Assembly: GCA_000729835.1 (NCBI GenBank)
Contig: JFHB01000033.1
Location: forward strand, 169,174-233,173
Direction of reading: 5' to 3'
Length of the DNA stretch: 64,000 nt
From: Atkinsonella hypoxylon
Lineage: Eukaryota > Ascomycota > Sordariomycetes > Hypocreales > Clavicipitaceae
The notes below the pieces were generated by a model. That model searched no databases, was not told where the DNA came from, and worked only from the letters and a program-made list of their open reading frames with translations. Shown here piece by piece: positions 33,653 to 45,671 of this stretch. Position 1 is the stretch's first letter; each line of letters opens with the position of its first letter. Both the position numbers and the translations under genes were made by a program.

Positions 33653-35501
33653 TACGTAAACATGCAGCAACGGATAGATAAGCGTATTGTAACAGCTTCA
33701 CACACATCAGGTTTCTGAGGTAACCCCTTGCGTCATCTAGTCCTTTTCCTTGCGAATAACCAAGCCTAGCACGTCACAGTGATGGATAATATGACCCGCG
33801 CACTTGGAATCGAAGATTTGATCTGTTCGGCAAATCGCTTTTCGATAGAATGAAGTAACAGCTGGCTTTTCATACTCTTTCTATCGGTCAGCACTATATA
33901 AATAAAATCCCTTTGCGAATTCAGAGGCACAGTCCTGCATCAGCGTCAACATCAGCTGCGTCAATGTCACAAAAGCAAAATATTCACATAGCATTGAGAT
34001 AGTCAACTAGACAATCGCCATGCTGAATAGCGCCTTGCTGTCAGATACTTCCTCCGTCTTTAATTCGAGACATCTTAAGGCCAGTCTTTCTACATAAGAC
34101 ACATGTTGCTCTGCAAGTACATATCCCTAACATATATCTATATGGTTCTTCCATTCACGAGGAATAATCCCTGTGGTATCGATTCGGCCTTTTCATCATA
34201 GAGGATTGTTTCTTGAAGCACGACAGCGAGTAGATGAGTAAGAAATTACTGCCACGTATAGACACCAGTTTTTTGTGAGCCTATTTCTCATGTTGTAGTC
34301 TTTTCCCCTCCAGTCCTTTCAAATAAATTCCATTAGCAGCGAGACCCCCAGGATGAGGCTAAAACGTCTTCTTCTTTGACGGGAAGTCTATGCGATCGTC
34401 CCTGCAGCGAATGCAGCTATTGTGCTCGGTGCAGCATGGTGCTCCCTACTTCCGTCGCCTCGTTTCCTGTTCTTATTGGAGCCATCAATGACTTCCATCC
34501 CCAAACACCAACAGCGGTTGCTACCATGCTACCTCTAAGCGCTACGGCTAGACCAACCGTCATCCTTTTGCATTACGTCTTGCGTGCTCGGGCTTTCTGT
34601 ACTTGGATCAATGTGATAATTTAACACAATATCAGCCTAAAAGTGCATGATTCATCGTGTTCTATAACGAAGTGCCATTTGTCTTGATAGGAGCTCCACT
34701 CATTCAGCCCATCGACGCCACGCGCGGCAAGGCGCTGAAGATAATGGGAATCCCATCGCATTCATGTCTATCAGAGACCAAATTTATTGATTACGTACAA
34801 TGTACCTCTTCGTACAGAGGGAGATTGTTAGTACTTCTATCACATAGATGTTCCCATATAAAATTAGGTACCTTCTACTTAGCCTTGCCTTGATTGGCCC
34901 ACATCCTTGCCCGCAACCCGCCATTTACGAGTGTGGCGTGGCCATGTCGCAATTTTTGCAGTACCGACCGGATGGGAGGCTGCTGTGGGTCATTTGTGGG
35001 TCACGTTTCAGCCGATATCATTATATATTTTTAGACAACTTAATTAATGCGGGTATGTAATAATAACAAAAAACCTTACAAAAATTTCCTAGATTGATAT
35101 AAAGACTCCAGGAGGCTGTTGGTAGCTCCATAAATCATAAATACTCTGGCAACGACAGTTAGCACAAACCGCCGCAACTCGTAAGAGCTGCTCTGCTGTT
35201 GAAAGTGTACGACCCACATCCAATGTTGCAACATTGCGAAGTGGCGTAAAGCCATGGCGTCTGGGTTTCTCGGATTTCTTCATTGTCAAAACGCATTGAT
35301 CTACATCCGGCATAGAAAACTGGAGTCCCCGTGGCAATATATCTTAGTAAAGAGTCCATATGTGCTCCGGCGAAGTTTCACGTAGGATACATAATAGGCC
35401 TTTCCTGGCTGAAATGGGGTACATGAGAGTTTGATCACATGGCACTTTTGTCCAAACTTCCAGGGAAAAAAAAAAAAGCAAAAAAAAAGAAAAAAAAAAA
35501 G
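33653..35501. other. Intergenic region upstream of the P450
   Basis: No gene supported. Immediately before the P450 start codon lies an A-rich tract (35465-35501), probably leader sequence. Confidence 0.4.
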
Positions 35502-37350
35502 ATGTACACACTCATCGCCTTCGGCCTCATCTTTGCTCTGGCCGTCTACATATGGTACCGCGCCTACCCTCGGCCCTACAAAGGCATTCCACATAATGAG
35601 CACTCGACTAAACGACTTCTTGGAGATGCTCCTGACTTCTTCAAGTTCGTGCAAGAAGGCAATGATCCAGATGACTTTGTATCGCAGCAATGTCGGAAGC
35701 TGAACTCTCCCATCATTCAATTATTCTTGGTACCATTCTCGAAGCCTATCATTCTTTGTGAAGACGTTGGTGAAGTGAAAAACATTGTCTACAGTCGGAC
35801 AAAAGAACTGGATCGGGCGCCCATCACTATCAATGCCTTTTATCCCCTTTTCCCGTCCGCTAGCATTCTCAAGAGAACCACGCCAGAATGGCGTGCGCAG
35901 CGCCGTCTTTGGAAAGATACAATGAGTGTTGACTTTCTTCGTCGCATTGCTGCCCCTGCAACGTATAAATCGGCATTGGAGTTGGTCGAACTCTTGAGGT
36001 TGAAGACAAGTATGGGAAATAGCAGACCCTTTCCTGTCGGCGCAGACTTCGACCTCGCTGGTCTCGATATTATTTGGACATCGTTCCTAGGCTCTGAGCT
36101 TCAAGGGATCCGGAACGAGATCTCTGGTATTCGAAATCACCAGAGTCCCACAAAACAGCCTTTGTCTCGTGACTGTCCTGCGGCGATGCCCTCGACCTCT
36201 AAGGGGGAATTGTATCTGGCTCTTCAGTGTCTGAATAACACTGTTGAGCATACCATGACCTCGGCACTGTCGGAATGGTACCATTGGCTTCTTCGTCAAT
36301 CATCAAAATACCGAAAGTGCTGGGCGCTGAAGGAACAGATTATCAATGACCGTATTCGGGAGGCAAGAGCACGTTTTGCCATGTCCTCTTCCAACATGGA
36401 CGGCACTAAAGCATGTGCCATAGACATAGTGCTCCAACGAGAGGTCTCAGCTATCGAAAGACCGAATGCGGCAGCCCATGTCGTTCCCCCTACCGACAGA
36501 GAGATTCACGACGAGTTGTTCATGTTGCTGGTCGCGGTAGGTGCTCAAGCCACTTTCAATATATCATGCATACAATCACTCCAAGTTCACGCTAATGTTT
36601 TACAAGGGCCATGAGACAACGGCTTCTAGTCTTGTCTGGTGCGCCAAGCTTTTGACAAACAATCCCGGGGTGCAGACAAAGCTTCGCGAGGCGCTGATAA
36701 CGGCATTATCGCATCCCGCATCAACAAATCAGCCTGCTTTGGAAGATTTACTCAACTCTGATATTCCATACCTCGATGCGACGTTGGAGGAGTGCATTCG
36801 CCGGGGAAACATTGTCCCACGAATCGCACGAGCCGCTCTTGAAGATACCGAAATCCTGGGGTATCACATTCCAAAAGGGGCGCAAATCTTGTGTACCACC
36901 AACGTTGCCGCCTCCACCCTGTGGGATCGCAAAGTTGGAAAAGCCGATGAGGGTTATAAATCCGGATGGGAAAGTGATCCTCCTTTGAGTCACCCGACCC
37001 AAGAGCTCAGCCGCTTCTCCCCTGAGCGATGGCTGACTAAAGACGGGCAATTTAACCCGCAAGCTTTATACAGAATGGCATTCAGTGGAGGGCCAAGGCA
37101 ATGTTTCGGTAAGGCGTCGCAACGCCGCAGACATGGGTTGGTATTTTGCAGCGAAGACTGACTGACTAATATCTCCAAAGGCAAACGATTTGCGATGCAA
37201 GAATTGCGAATTATATTGGTTCTTCTGGTGCTCAACTTCCGGTTTGAGTCGATTCCCGAGCACCTGAATAGCATGCGCTGCGACCCGAGGGTATTGAGAA
37301 AACCGCGACAGACCTATGTGAGGCTGACGTACCTGGGCGCGGCCGGATGA
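35502..37350 (+). CDS. Cytochrome P450 monooxygenase
   Basis: Exons 35502-36536, 36607-37108, 37181-37350; 568 residues. An N-terminal membrane anchor (LIAFGLIFALAVYIWY) is followed by a proline-rich hinge. The I-helix oxygen-binding motif GHETT falls at residues 346-350 right after the first intron, the K-helix ExxR as ECIR at about 407-410, the PERW-type block as FSPERW, and the heme-binding loop FSGGPRQCFGK with Cys at about 511. All essential motifs are present, so it should be active, using NADPH-P450 reductase at the ER. Clan and substrate cannot be assigned. An upstream in-frame ATG at 35439 would add a lysine-rich A-tract translation and is less likely than the chosen start, which sits directly before the anchor. 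No other biosynthetic genes lie beside it. Confidence 0.92.
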
Positions 37351-39064
37351 AGAGAATGTTACAAGCATCCCTCGTCGCTCAGAAAGCAAGGTCCCCGAAA
37401 AAAACGCGATCTGCAGCTTCTTGAGACACTGGGGTCGGAAGCGCCGGCCTGTCTCGAAGACCAAGTGCGTTACATAACAGGAATATCTTCAAGAAACAAC
37501 GTACATCGATGGAGCCCTAAAAAAAAAAGCATTATTGTGATAGAGGTCCATACGGGTGGCATTCGTCACTTCCCGTATGTGTAATTACAAGTGACAACTC
37601 GAGCTACTCCGTGTTTCCCAATCATGGGGCCGATAACCAGTACGGAGATACTCAGTGAGGGCAGTCAACTGTACATATCATATAATTTGCAACCTGCTGA
37701 ATCCCCTGCCTGTCTGATGTAGCTGGAGGGCAATTGTGCCGAATGCCACATTGTGACACATACAATAATATCCTTTTTGCATCACTTTATCAACTTACTC
37801 TGCAGGGATAATTTTAACCAATCAGAGATTTTGTTCGAGGGTCTTCTGAGACATTCCTAATCCTTGAGCCCAGTAACGTAAAAGGTAGTCAGATTAAAAT
37901 CAGGTAATTTTGTCACTAATATTTATACTATAGCTACCCGCGAGATGATAGAGTGCTTTCGCGGATCGTGTTAGTGTCGATCTCACCCCTTGTAAGTATG
38001 CAAAGTCAAGTATCTCGGGGGAATTTCAACAAAGCTTTAAATTTTACTGAGACGCACTGAGTCTATTCTGCAGAAGACCACATATTCCCGGCTGTGCCTT
38101 GTACTAACCCGTCTTCATAGCTCTCCCTTAATGTTTACGGCGTCACCCCGGCAGTTGACTTCCAAGTTCATTAAGCCCCAATACTCTAAAATGCTACTCC
38201 GTATCATATGGGATAATACATGAACGTAAGTAGATATGAGTCAAGTCTAATTGTTTTCCTCTGTCCGTTTTTCCCTCTTGTTGAGAGTGAAAGCGGTAAC
38301 TATGTCTTACCTCGCGGCAACGCTAGTGGCAGAAGACGAGCCACTGAGCTGAGTGACCTGTCACCGAAGCATCAGAGGCGGTTGGTTTTAGGCGATGTGA
38401 CTTGATCCATCCTTTCTTCCTGCTAGATATCAATTATCAATTTCATGCCACATAGCCGTAAGACACGTCATGCATACACAAGGGAAAGCTCAGCCTCCTC
38501 CATACCCTGCCTCGAGGGTGACGGTTTAATTCAGCCATAGTGGCCCACACTGTTAAGTTGATAATGGTTCGATAGAAAGCTCACCCGCGTGCCTGCTAAG
38601 CCCGGCTCGACCAATTTGCAATATTACGATGGAATGTCACAAGTATTTGGCCAGACTGAAGTACCACATGGAAAGGGCCCTCAATACTGTCAACACCGTA
38701 CTATCATGATGATCCTTCCCTAATAAGGAAGGTCATTACGCAAGATACTTTTGACTGAACAAATACTTATGACCACTGACTCTAGGATCCGATCACAAGT
38801 CAGCGTCTGGTTAAATATAAGCCCTCAAGGGTATCTCCCCCCCTCGCATCGGGTGAATTCATGTATCGCGGCCACGGTGTGCAACCGGAAGGCTTGACAA
38901 TGGTCTCACCGCTTCCCGCTTGAGCTGCTCTACCTTGGCTCCTAGTTTGACTCTCTCCTGCATTGGCGTAAAGGGACTGCTCATCCTGCGCTATCAACGA
39001 CCCGGCTCAACTGTCCATCTATCTGAGCGTCCCGGACGCGGTGAAAATTCTAGGCTAAGAAAGA
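37351..39064. other. Intergenic region, no gene recognised
   Basis: Mostly AT-rich, with a TACTCCGTA motif at 38195-38203. Nothing coding is supported. Confidence 0.4.
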
Positions 39065-41265
39065 ATGGATGCCGATACCACCAACGCAGAAGTTGTCGAG
39101 CTTGTTCTCACGCCATTCAGCGACATTGTGACCAAAGCCAGAAATGCTGCTAGTAATGCTGACGATGTTGAACCGCTGATGCAAAAAGCCGCTGAGTCTC
39201 TAGAAAAAGAGGGCCAACGGGCACTGGCTCGCCTCGAGCCTCTCTGCAAGAAGATTCTCAATCAGCATGGAACTGCGTTCGCTAATGCGATTAGCACGAA
39301 GAGTATGTGAAGCATGACGCTACGATTTGCACACCAGCTAAATACTTGCCACGTACAGGCGATGTCAGCCGCTTTCATCTGGAGCTCACAGATGTCCTGT
39401 GGGAATTTGAAGACTACATCTCACTTGAGACCTTCAATGAGAGGAAATATACCGAGTTACAGTCGTTGTGTCGCAGCATCGCACCGAAGCTGTACAACAT
39501 TCTCGTGCAAATCAGAATGGAACTCCTCACCCGTATAACGACGGCAGAGATACCATTACGTTTTATTCCCGAATCTCCGCCAAGGTCACCGCTGTATCCC
39601 TTCTCGCCAACTACAGAGACCTATCAACCATCTCCATCACAAAGCAAGACCGATCGCGGCACCTCCTTTCTTGGCACTTCTCCTCGGAGGGAGAATTCTG
39701 TTAAAGGTTTCCAATCTGAACCTTTCCCGAGTCTCCAAAAAGTCGAGTCTCGGACACATGACGCGTACACTACCTCAGCGCCAGATCTTTACTATGCGAA
39801 TTCCATCATGTGGCGGCAATCGGACAGTAGCGGGCGTTCAACAGGGTCCTCTGGTAGTCATTCAAGCCGTAGGTTTGCACTGCATTCCGTCACACCCATC
39901 CACGAGAACGTGGAGCGATTCCAATCCGCGGCTCGAATATGTGAGCTTCCGCATCGAACTGCTGCCCGCCATATAAGTATACCTTCTCGCACAGCATCTC
40001 TGCTTAAGAGGGCATCTGGTGAATCTACGACCAGCAACAACCTGCGGAGGGGGGTAACATTCGAGCAGACCGCACGGCCCCCAAGATTGCCTTCGAAGCA
40101 CTGCAAGATTGATGTGTCAAGTTCGTTCCATAGATACAAAGGCTTTTGCTCTGGTGCGCAAGAAGTGTTGAGTGGATACGGTGGCGTTAAGCAGAAACAG
40201 AAGCCTATGCAGCGAACTTTGTCGTGCAATGTCGCGAAATGCACGGGGTGCTCCATGGAGTTGGACTTTGACGATATCAAGGCAGACTTGTCAAACACAG
40301 GTACTGATTTTATCCCGGTCTGTGCTTGCGGGCAATCAACTAATTATCACTTTTTTTTCAGAGGGGGCCAACTTGGTGATGAAGGATGTCGGCTATCGAC
40401 TTCGATTCCTTCGGAAAAGCCACTTACCTGTCAAGCGTGCGAGTGACACCTTATACGGATGTTTATTCTGCGTCTCGAACGGATACACTACTGAGGAGAG
40501 TGATGCCACGGTGTTCTTTTCGGCAGAAGATCTTTTCACTCATTTATCGCGACATCCACGCCCTTTGCCACCTGTATCTGGAATCACAGTTATCTATGGA
40601 GTCGATATTTCTTTGAACTTGCAGAACAACTATGACCTCCACTTTAAACTCCCGCTAAAGCCACATCCTATACACCGAGAGAGAACAGAGATAGATAGCA
40701 GACCTACAGGGATCGCGACCAAGGAGATCAGAAAGACGCAGCCGCTAAGGAGACTGGTTGAGCGCGGCCGTCCTGAAGAACTACAGCTTGCGATCGGCGC
40801 TAGGGTCACGGGGATCAAATGGCCGCCACAATACAAAGGTCGAAGAATATTTGCCTGGCACAATGGAGTTTTTGCGTCAGTGGCGTCGGAGAACATCATG
40901 CTTATACCGCCCAGAAACCCCAGCCTCACCAAGTCCATGAAGAGTCACACTCACGTCTCTGGCAAGGCAAAATGGAAGTTCTCGATGAATTCAGGCAAGG
41001 AATTGCCATGGTTAAAGTTCGACAAGGGCGAAACAATAACAAACATTGGGTGTAAGTAGAAGGCTCTATGGCCCGCATTGGAGCGTGTCTCGGGCTAATG
41101 CATTGTTCAGGGGAACATCCAGACCACTGGTGCTGGTATGGCACAACCTCGAAAGGAGACTGGGGCTTCTTCCCACAGGCGTTTATTAACCCTCTTACAG
41201 TTCAAGACGATGAGCCTCGGAAGAAATGTCATCTGATGCATAAGGAATATGGAATGTTTCATTAG
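39065..41265 (+). CDS. SH3-domain protein with helical N-terminus and Ser/Pro-rich linker
   Basis: Exons 39065-39302, 39359-40300, 40362-41051, 41111-41265; 674 residues. The first 150 or so residues are helical (AEVVELVLTPFSDIVTKA and following), probably a protein-interaction domain. Then comes a long Ser/Arg/Pro-rich disordered stretch (about 150-380) with a CTGCSMELDFDDI segment. A globular part follows with CLFCVSNG and a barrel-like segment (ARVTGIKWPPQYKGRRIFAW). The C-terminus is an SH3 domain, with the LPWLKFDKGETITNIG strand, the WCWYG and GDWGFFPQAFI blocks and the ALYDY-like motif replaced by the LKF segment. The last intron splits the SH3 domain; its phase was confirmed because it restores W at the join. 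A signalling adaptor role is inferred. Confidence 0.85.
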
Positions 41266-43615
41266 GTCATGTACTTATACAGATACATGTAGTACACTGC
41301 ACAGAAGAGATCGGCGTAAACCATAGTTAGTTTTCACGAACGTCAATGCCAGCTCTCCCTTGCAATGCTGCTTCGTGTCAAATCAAACAAAGTTTACCCC
41401 GTCGTGGCTAAGCTCGCCGAGGCGGCCGGCATGTCCGTGGATCCCGCGGGACACGTGGATGCAATGTGGTACTTAAGAGCAACGCGTGTGACGCAAAAAA
41501 AAATCCCATCCATGTCATTTGAATCTGCCATTGTATCTAGTTCCATTCGTCATCTGCAATTGGTAATTAATCATGGAGTTACATGCAGTAAGCTACACCG
41601 CATGTGCTGCAACTCGAGTCCGAACACATTTTCAGATCGAGCCGGCCTATTGACGGAAAAAAATGCATTGCAGAAACGCTCCGACAAAACCCGCATACAA
41701 ATCGGAGTTTTAGTTGCTATTGGGTAAAAGAATCCTGCATGAAATGTACCTTCATCATGGTTAACTGCGTTCTAGTCTTGCCCTGGTGGTAGGAACCGCA
41801 CTTGTCCTGACTTACCTGCATTTTCGCCGTGTGCGCCAAGACAAGAAAGAACCGGATATACCAGACGACGGAGATGAAGACGCGACCCTCTACGAGCTTG
41901 ACCAGATCGACGGCAATACAGGGAAGATGCACAAGGCCTTGGGAAGACCTGCCGATAGAGCCTCGTGATGAGTAGTGCGACGACACGGGGTTAGCGTGCA
42001 TCGTTAGCAATTTCTGCGACATTGTTAATCGAAGTGGAGTGGAAGCGTCTCGAATGGAAACTTTGGAATATTCAGCGTCTCTAAAGGTCAATATTCGCTG
42101 AATCCCAACGCGTGGCAAATGCATGTATACTACCATCCAAAAGGGCATACGGGTCATGATCCTTGAAATTGTACAATGAAGTATGATTGCAACTCCAAGA
42201 GTGAGTATTAGAAGGGTTAATTAGGTACAAGAGGGCTATTGAATTATACCTAAGAGAAAGAAGGCAAGACATTAAGACTATTGTATTGATAGCCACTACT
42301 GGGCTATTTTGAGGGGACTTCATTCTTATTATAATAAACCCCCTTTAGCATTGCTCAGGAATTGCTCTGCAACAGAAGGTCAGTCAAAAATATGAGCTAT
42401 ATAATTAGGCTGTCGAATTTCAGAGCTTTTTATAGGCTCGTGATTTATATACTTATGGGTTGTACACCAAGGTGTCTCCTACTTGGTTGGCGAGTACCGT
42501 GGCCAAGGACAGAAACCACTCAATTTCATCCACGAAATGCTTCCGTTAGGTTGAGTTACCTTATAAGGAAGTAATAGTCAACAGCACAAAGTTTGACGAG
42601 TTGTGCTAATCGCAACTGTGACCATAGGACTAACTCTATTTAATTTGCACAATTCATTTCTATATTCCTCCAAACAAATCAAACCACACACCAAGTCATG
42701 GATCTTCTTACCAGAGCGCATGAGCTAATTAAGATATGCTTTGGTTCATCCATCAACACATGACTTTCACCCAACTCGTAGAGGGGAGGTTAATTCATAC
42801 CACTGCTTCCAAAAAAAAAATATTGCCCTCCGACGACTTCTTCTGTAGTTTCGGTCGTGTTAGTGTTCGAACTTTGTTACAAGATGAATCACGAATCCGT
42901 AGGACACAAGAGCATGTGACTCCAGAAAACAACTATACAGTCAGAAGCAAGCATCAGATAGCAAGATTCGTCAGTATCATTCATTATCATCAATCATACA
43001 TATATCATATTACTAGTAGTACTAACATTACCTCTATTACGCCCATCTACGCCTCTCTTACGACTACGTCGAATCCGACTGTTCCGCAGACGGATTCACC
43101 CATTACGAGACCGCAGACGGTCCGTAACAAACTTAGTCTTTACCTTCTCTTCGCCCAGTATAGCAGCTGACCTGCGGCAAGACCTTTTAATGCACAAAAT
43201 TTCACCTCTTTAAGTCATAGGACTTCAAGCTGATTTAATACATAGAGTGTGTTACGGCAGAGCTGCACTATTGTCTTGGATATAGGTATTATGTAGTGGG
43301 GTTGCAAGGTAGAGTCATATCGTGGCCGCCTACTGCCCCATCCACCCCTTTTCTAGATAGACTTCGGGATAGCATCATGATTCATCACATACTCTTATAG
43401 GCAGCTAGCATCTTTTCTAGAAACACAACATATTGGCACGCAAACAGAGTGCATTGGTTGCTATAAGCACAATGCCCTCACTTAGAAACACATATACGTG
43501 ATGGTATAATTGTGACTTATTAAGGACATAAAGCTACGTGATAAAAGAACACGGAAGTTAAGATCTTTTGAATTCAAAAAGGACGAGCTACCAGGTTTTC
43601 CACTCACGTAGTATG
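41266..43615. other. Intergenic region with one possible orphan exon
   Basis: The frame at about 41786-41968 encodes a membrane-like segment (TALVLTYLHFRRVR) followed by an acidic tail; it could be the last exon of a lost small membrane protein but no upstream exon is convincing. A 144-codon frame at 42736-43170 is Ser/Thr/Ile-rich and featureless. Confidence 0.3.
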
Positions 43616-43888
43616 TCATCGAATCTCATGTCCTGACGGTTGCGGCATGACGGCCTCGGCGGAAAGCATAAACATGGAATCCCAAAACATATATGAGCCA
43701 GCTTTTGAACTCCACCTATGAACGTCTTCTTCTTCTGGCATCACAGGAGCGATGTAGTTCTTGAAAAGCCGCGTCACAGGCGCAATCAAGTCCAAATGAA
43801 ATGGCAACAGGAGAAATCTATTCACATAAATTAGGTGTCTATTAATGTGCGCGGATTCTGGCCATTTCGCGTCAATCCAATCGATCAA
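43616..43888 (-). other. Unassigned open exon-like fragment
   Basis: A 90-codon minus-strand frame without ATG reads like genuine protein (WIDAKWPESAHINRHL, then APVMPEEEDVHRWSSKAG) with balanced composition. I do not recognise the family. It may be a terminal exon of a decayed gene. Confidence 0.3.
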
Positions 43889-44051
43889 TTAGTTACCTAA
43901 TCTTACAATCAACGGATCAAACAAACTGATTCAAACTAATTTGCTACGAAGCTCGGCATACAGCGGCCTCTTGCCAGGTCACCCACAAATCTCACAGTAT
44001 GCTCACGAGCGTTTCCCCCTCCGCTTGAGAATGAGCCAAGAAACCAGTGAC

Positions 44052-45151
44052 TTATTCACCTTTGTCCTTCTTGGTGCACTCAACTTTGTTGCAGCACTGA
44101 TCGCCGTTCTTCCAGATGCAATTGTTCAGATCGTTCTTGATATCGCAAGGCACTTCCGTAAAGTCGTATGCAACACACATCTGAGGATCCTGCGAGTAGA
44201 ATGTCATGGCAGGGCTGGCTTGCGGGCATGCTGGCCCGACACCCTCAGTGAAGCCGCCAATGCAGTATTTTCCGCAAGGCCACTTGCTAATTGAGAAGTG
44301 ACCGGATTTGCTGAAGTCCGGAGTGCGCCCGATGTGGTTTCCATTCACGGCGTTGTCGAGCCACTGGCCTCGGTTGGCACCGGTGGCAATATCCCCGTAG
44401 GTATCACGGATGTGTACTTCGGTAGAAGGATTGACAGGCTGGCCAGCCGTGCATTTCTCGTCGCCACAGAGCTGGAACTTGCCGTATCGCTGGTTCATGC
44501 TGTCAGGCGCAGCAAAATACCAGCCATCTTTGGCCAAGCCGAGTTTGTTGCCATTCTCGGCTGTGAAGATGTAGCACTTGCCTGTGACGACAAGTTAGAA
44601 GAAGGTTCTTTGTTGGATACTCGTCGCCATTACATACCGGTTTCCAGCCCGGATTCACAGTGAGTAGGCTTGGGCTTGTCCTTGCAGTAGCCATCGGGGT
44701 CTTCCTCCTGGCCTTCGGGACAAGCGCACTTGCCGTCTACGAGAACCTTTCCATTCTTGCAGGCCTGCTTGCAGACAGTACCATCCCACTCATAGCCGGT
44801 AGTGCAGCAGTGATATCCATGCTCGGGGCTTCCAACCAGGTCATGGCCAAGAGCGCAGCAGTCAAAGGCGGTCTCGGGGCTGCCAAGAAGACGCTGGCCA
44901 GCAGCACAACAGGCGTAGTACTTCTTGTTATCGGTCAGAGTGGGAGCTGTACCAGGGCTGAGGCAGTATTTAGGTGTCCTGCATTTCATCAAGCCAGGGA
45001 TGCAGAATGGGTCGTCGTATTCGATCTTGTTGCCATCAATTATAACACCAGGGCCAACCTCGAATGTGGGAATGTTCTTCGTGTAGTCCTTTGCTTCCAG
45101 CTTTGATGCTTGAAGAAGCATGAAGAGCAATTTGAACTGAGCGGTTCTCAT
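44052..45151 (-). CDS. Secreted cysteine-rich protein with repeated CC modules
   Basis: Exons 45151-44638 and 44581-44052; 347 residues. The start gives a signal peptide (hydrophobic KLLFMLLQASKLEA). Residues about 75-130 hold three related modules of about 20 residues, each a CC pair followed by a G-x-LxGSPE-like loop, then a CKQACKNGKVLVDGKCACPEG segment resembling an EGF-like module. The second exon encodes a domain of about 170 residues with a KDGWYFAAPDSMNQRYGKF start, ten or so cysteines and a Lys/Asp-rich end. It is therefore a disulfide-rich extracellular protein. I do not recognise the second domain. Possible roles (cell-wall, adhesion, effector) are guesses. Confidence 0.8.
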
Positions 45152-45458
45152 TGTGAGTGGTAGAGTAGTTGGCTCGACTATAGATTGTTGTAATCAAATC
45201 CCAAGATGTTCGTTGCGAGAATGAAGGTCTGATGGTTGTCTGAATAGCAAGAGAGCACTCCTGGTCGGTTAACCAGCGCCTTTTATACTCTTTCCTCGTT
45301 TCTGAATAACAACATCTTATCATATCTAATTTTCACACGATGCACGGCGGCATCAAACGGCAGTTGTGGCTATCATCAACTGTCATGAGTTGTATTGTAG
45401 CTCCCACGTTAGCGCATAGTCTCGGCCTCTTCGCAACAAACCGAACTTGTGCATCGTC

Positions 45459-45671
45459 TCAGATCACCGCAGCTGCCAGTTTCCGTGTCTTAAAAAGGTA
45501 GTCCAGCTGCACAGAGCCACCGTTGATGGTGCATCCGTCACAAATGACATTGCCAAACTCGAAAATAGGCCCATCTGGGCTCACGGCATGCTCCACAAGG
45601 TAGTCAAACGTTGTCCAGTCGTAAGACTTGGGCAAAGAGAACTGCGGGCGGTCTTGCTGTGTTGTGATCAC
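45459..45671 (-). other. Unassigned exon-like fragment upstream of the Cys-rich gene
   Basis: A 70-codon minus-strand frame (KSYDWTTFDYLVEHAV, then FGNVICDGCTINGG) follows an AG acceptor-like site and reads like the last exon of a protein. No other exon could be found in the 400 bases upstream. Family not recognised. Confidence 0.3.

Noticed and set aside
35439..35501. Upstream in-frame start for the P450
   Set aside because: The added residues are a translated A tract placed before the membrane anchor; the start at 35502 fits P450 architecture better.
26821..35501. Possible biosynthetic gene cluster around the P450 and MpaB-like genes
   Set aside because: The two genes are 17 kb apart, with unrelated genes and repeats between and no synthase or cyclase nearby.
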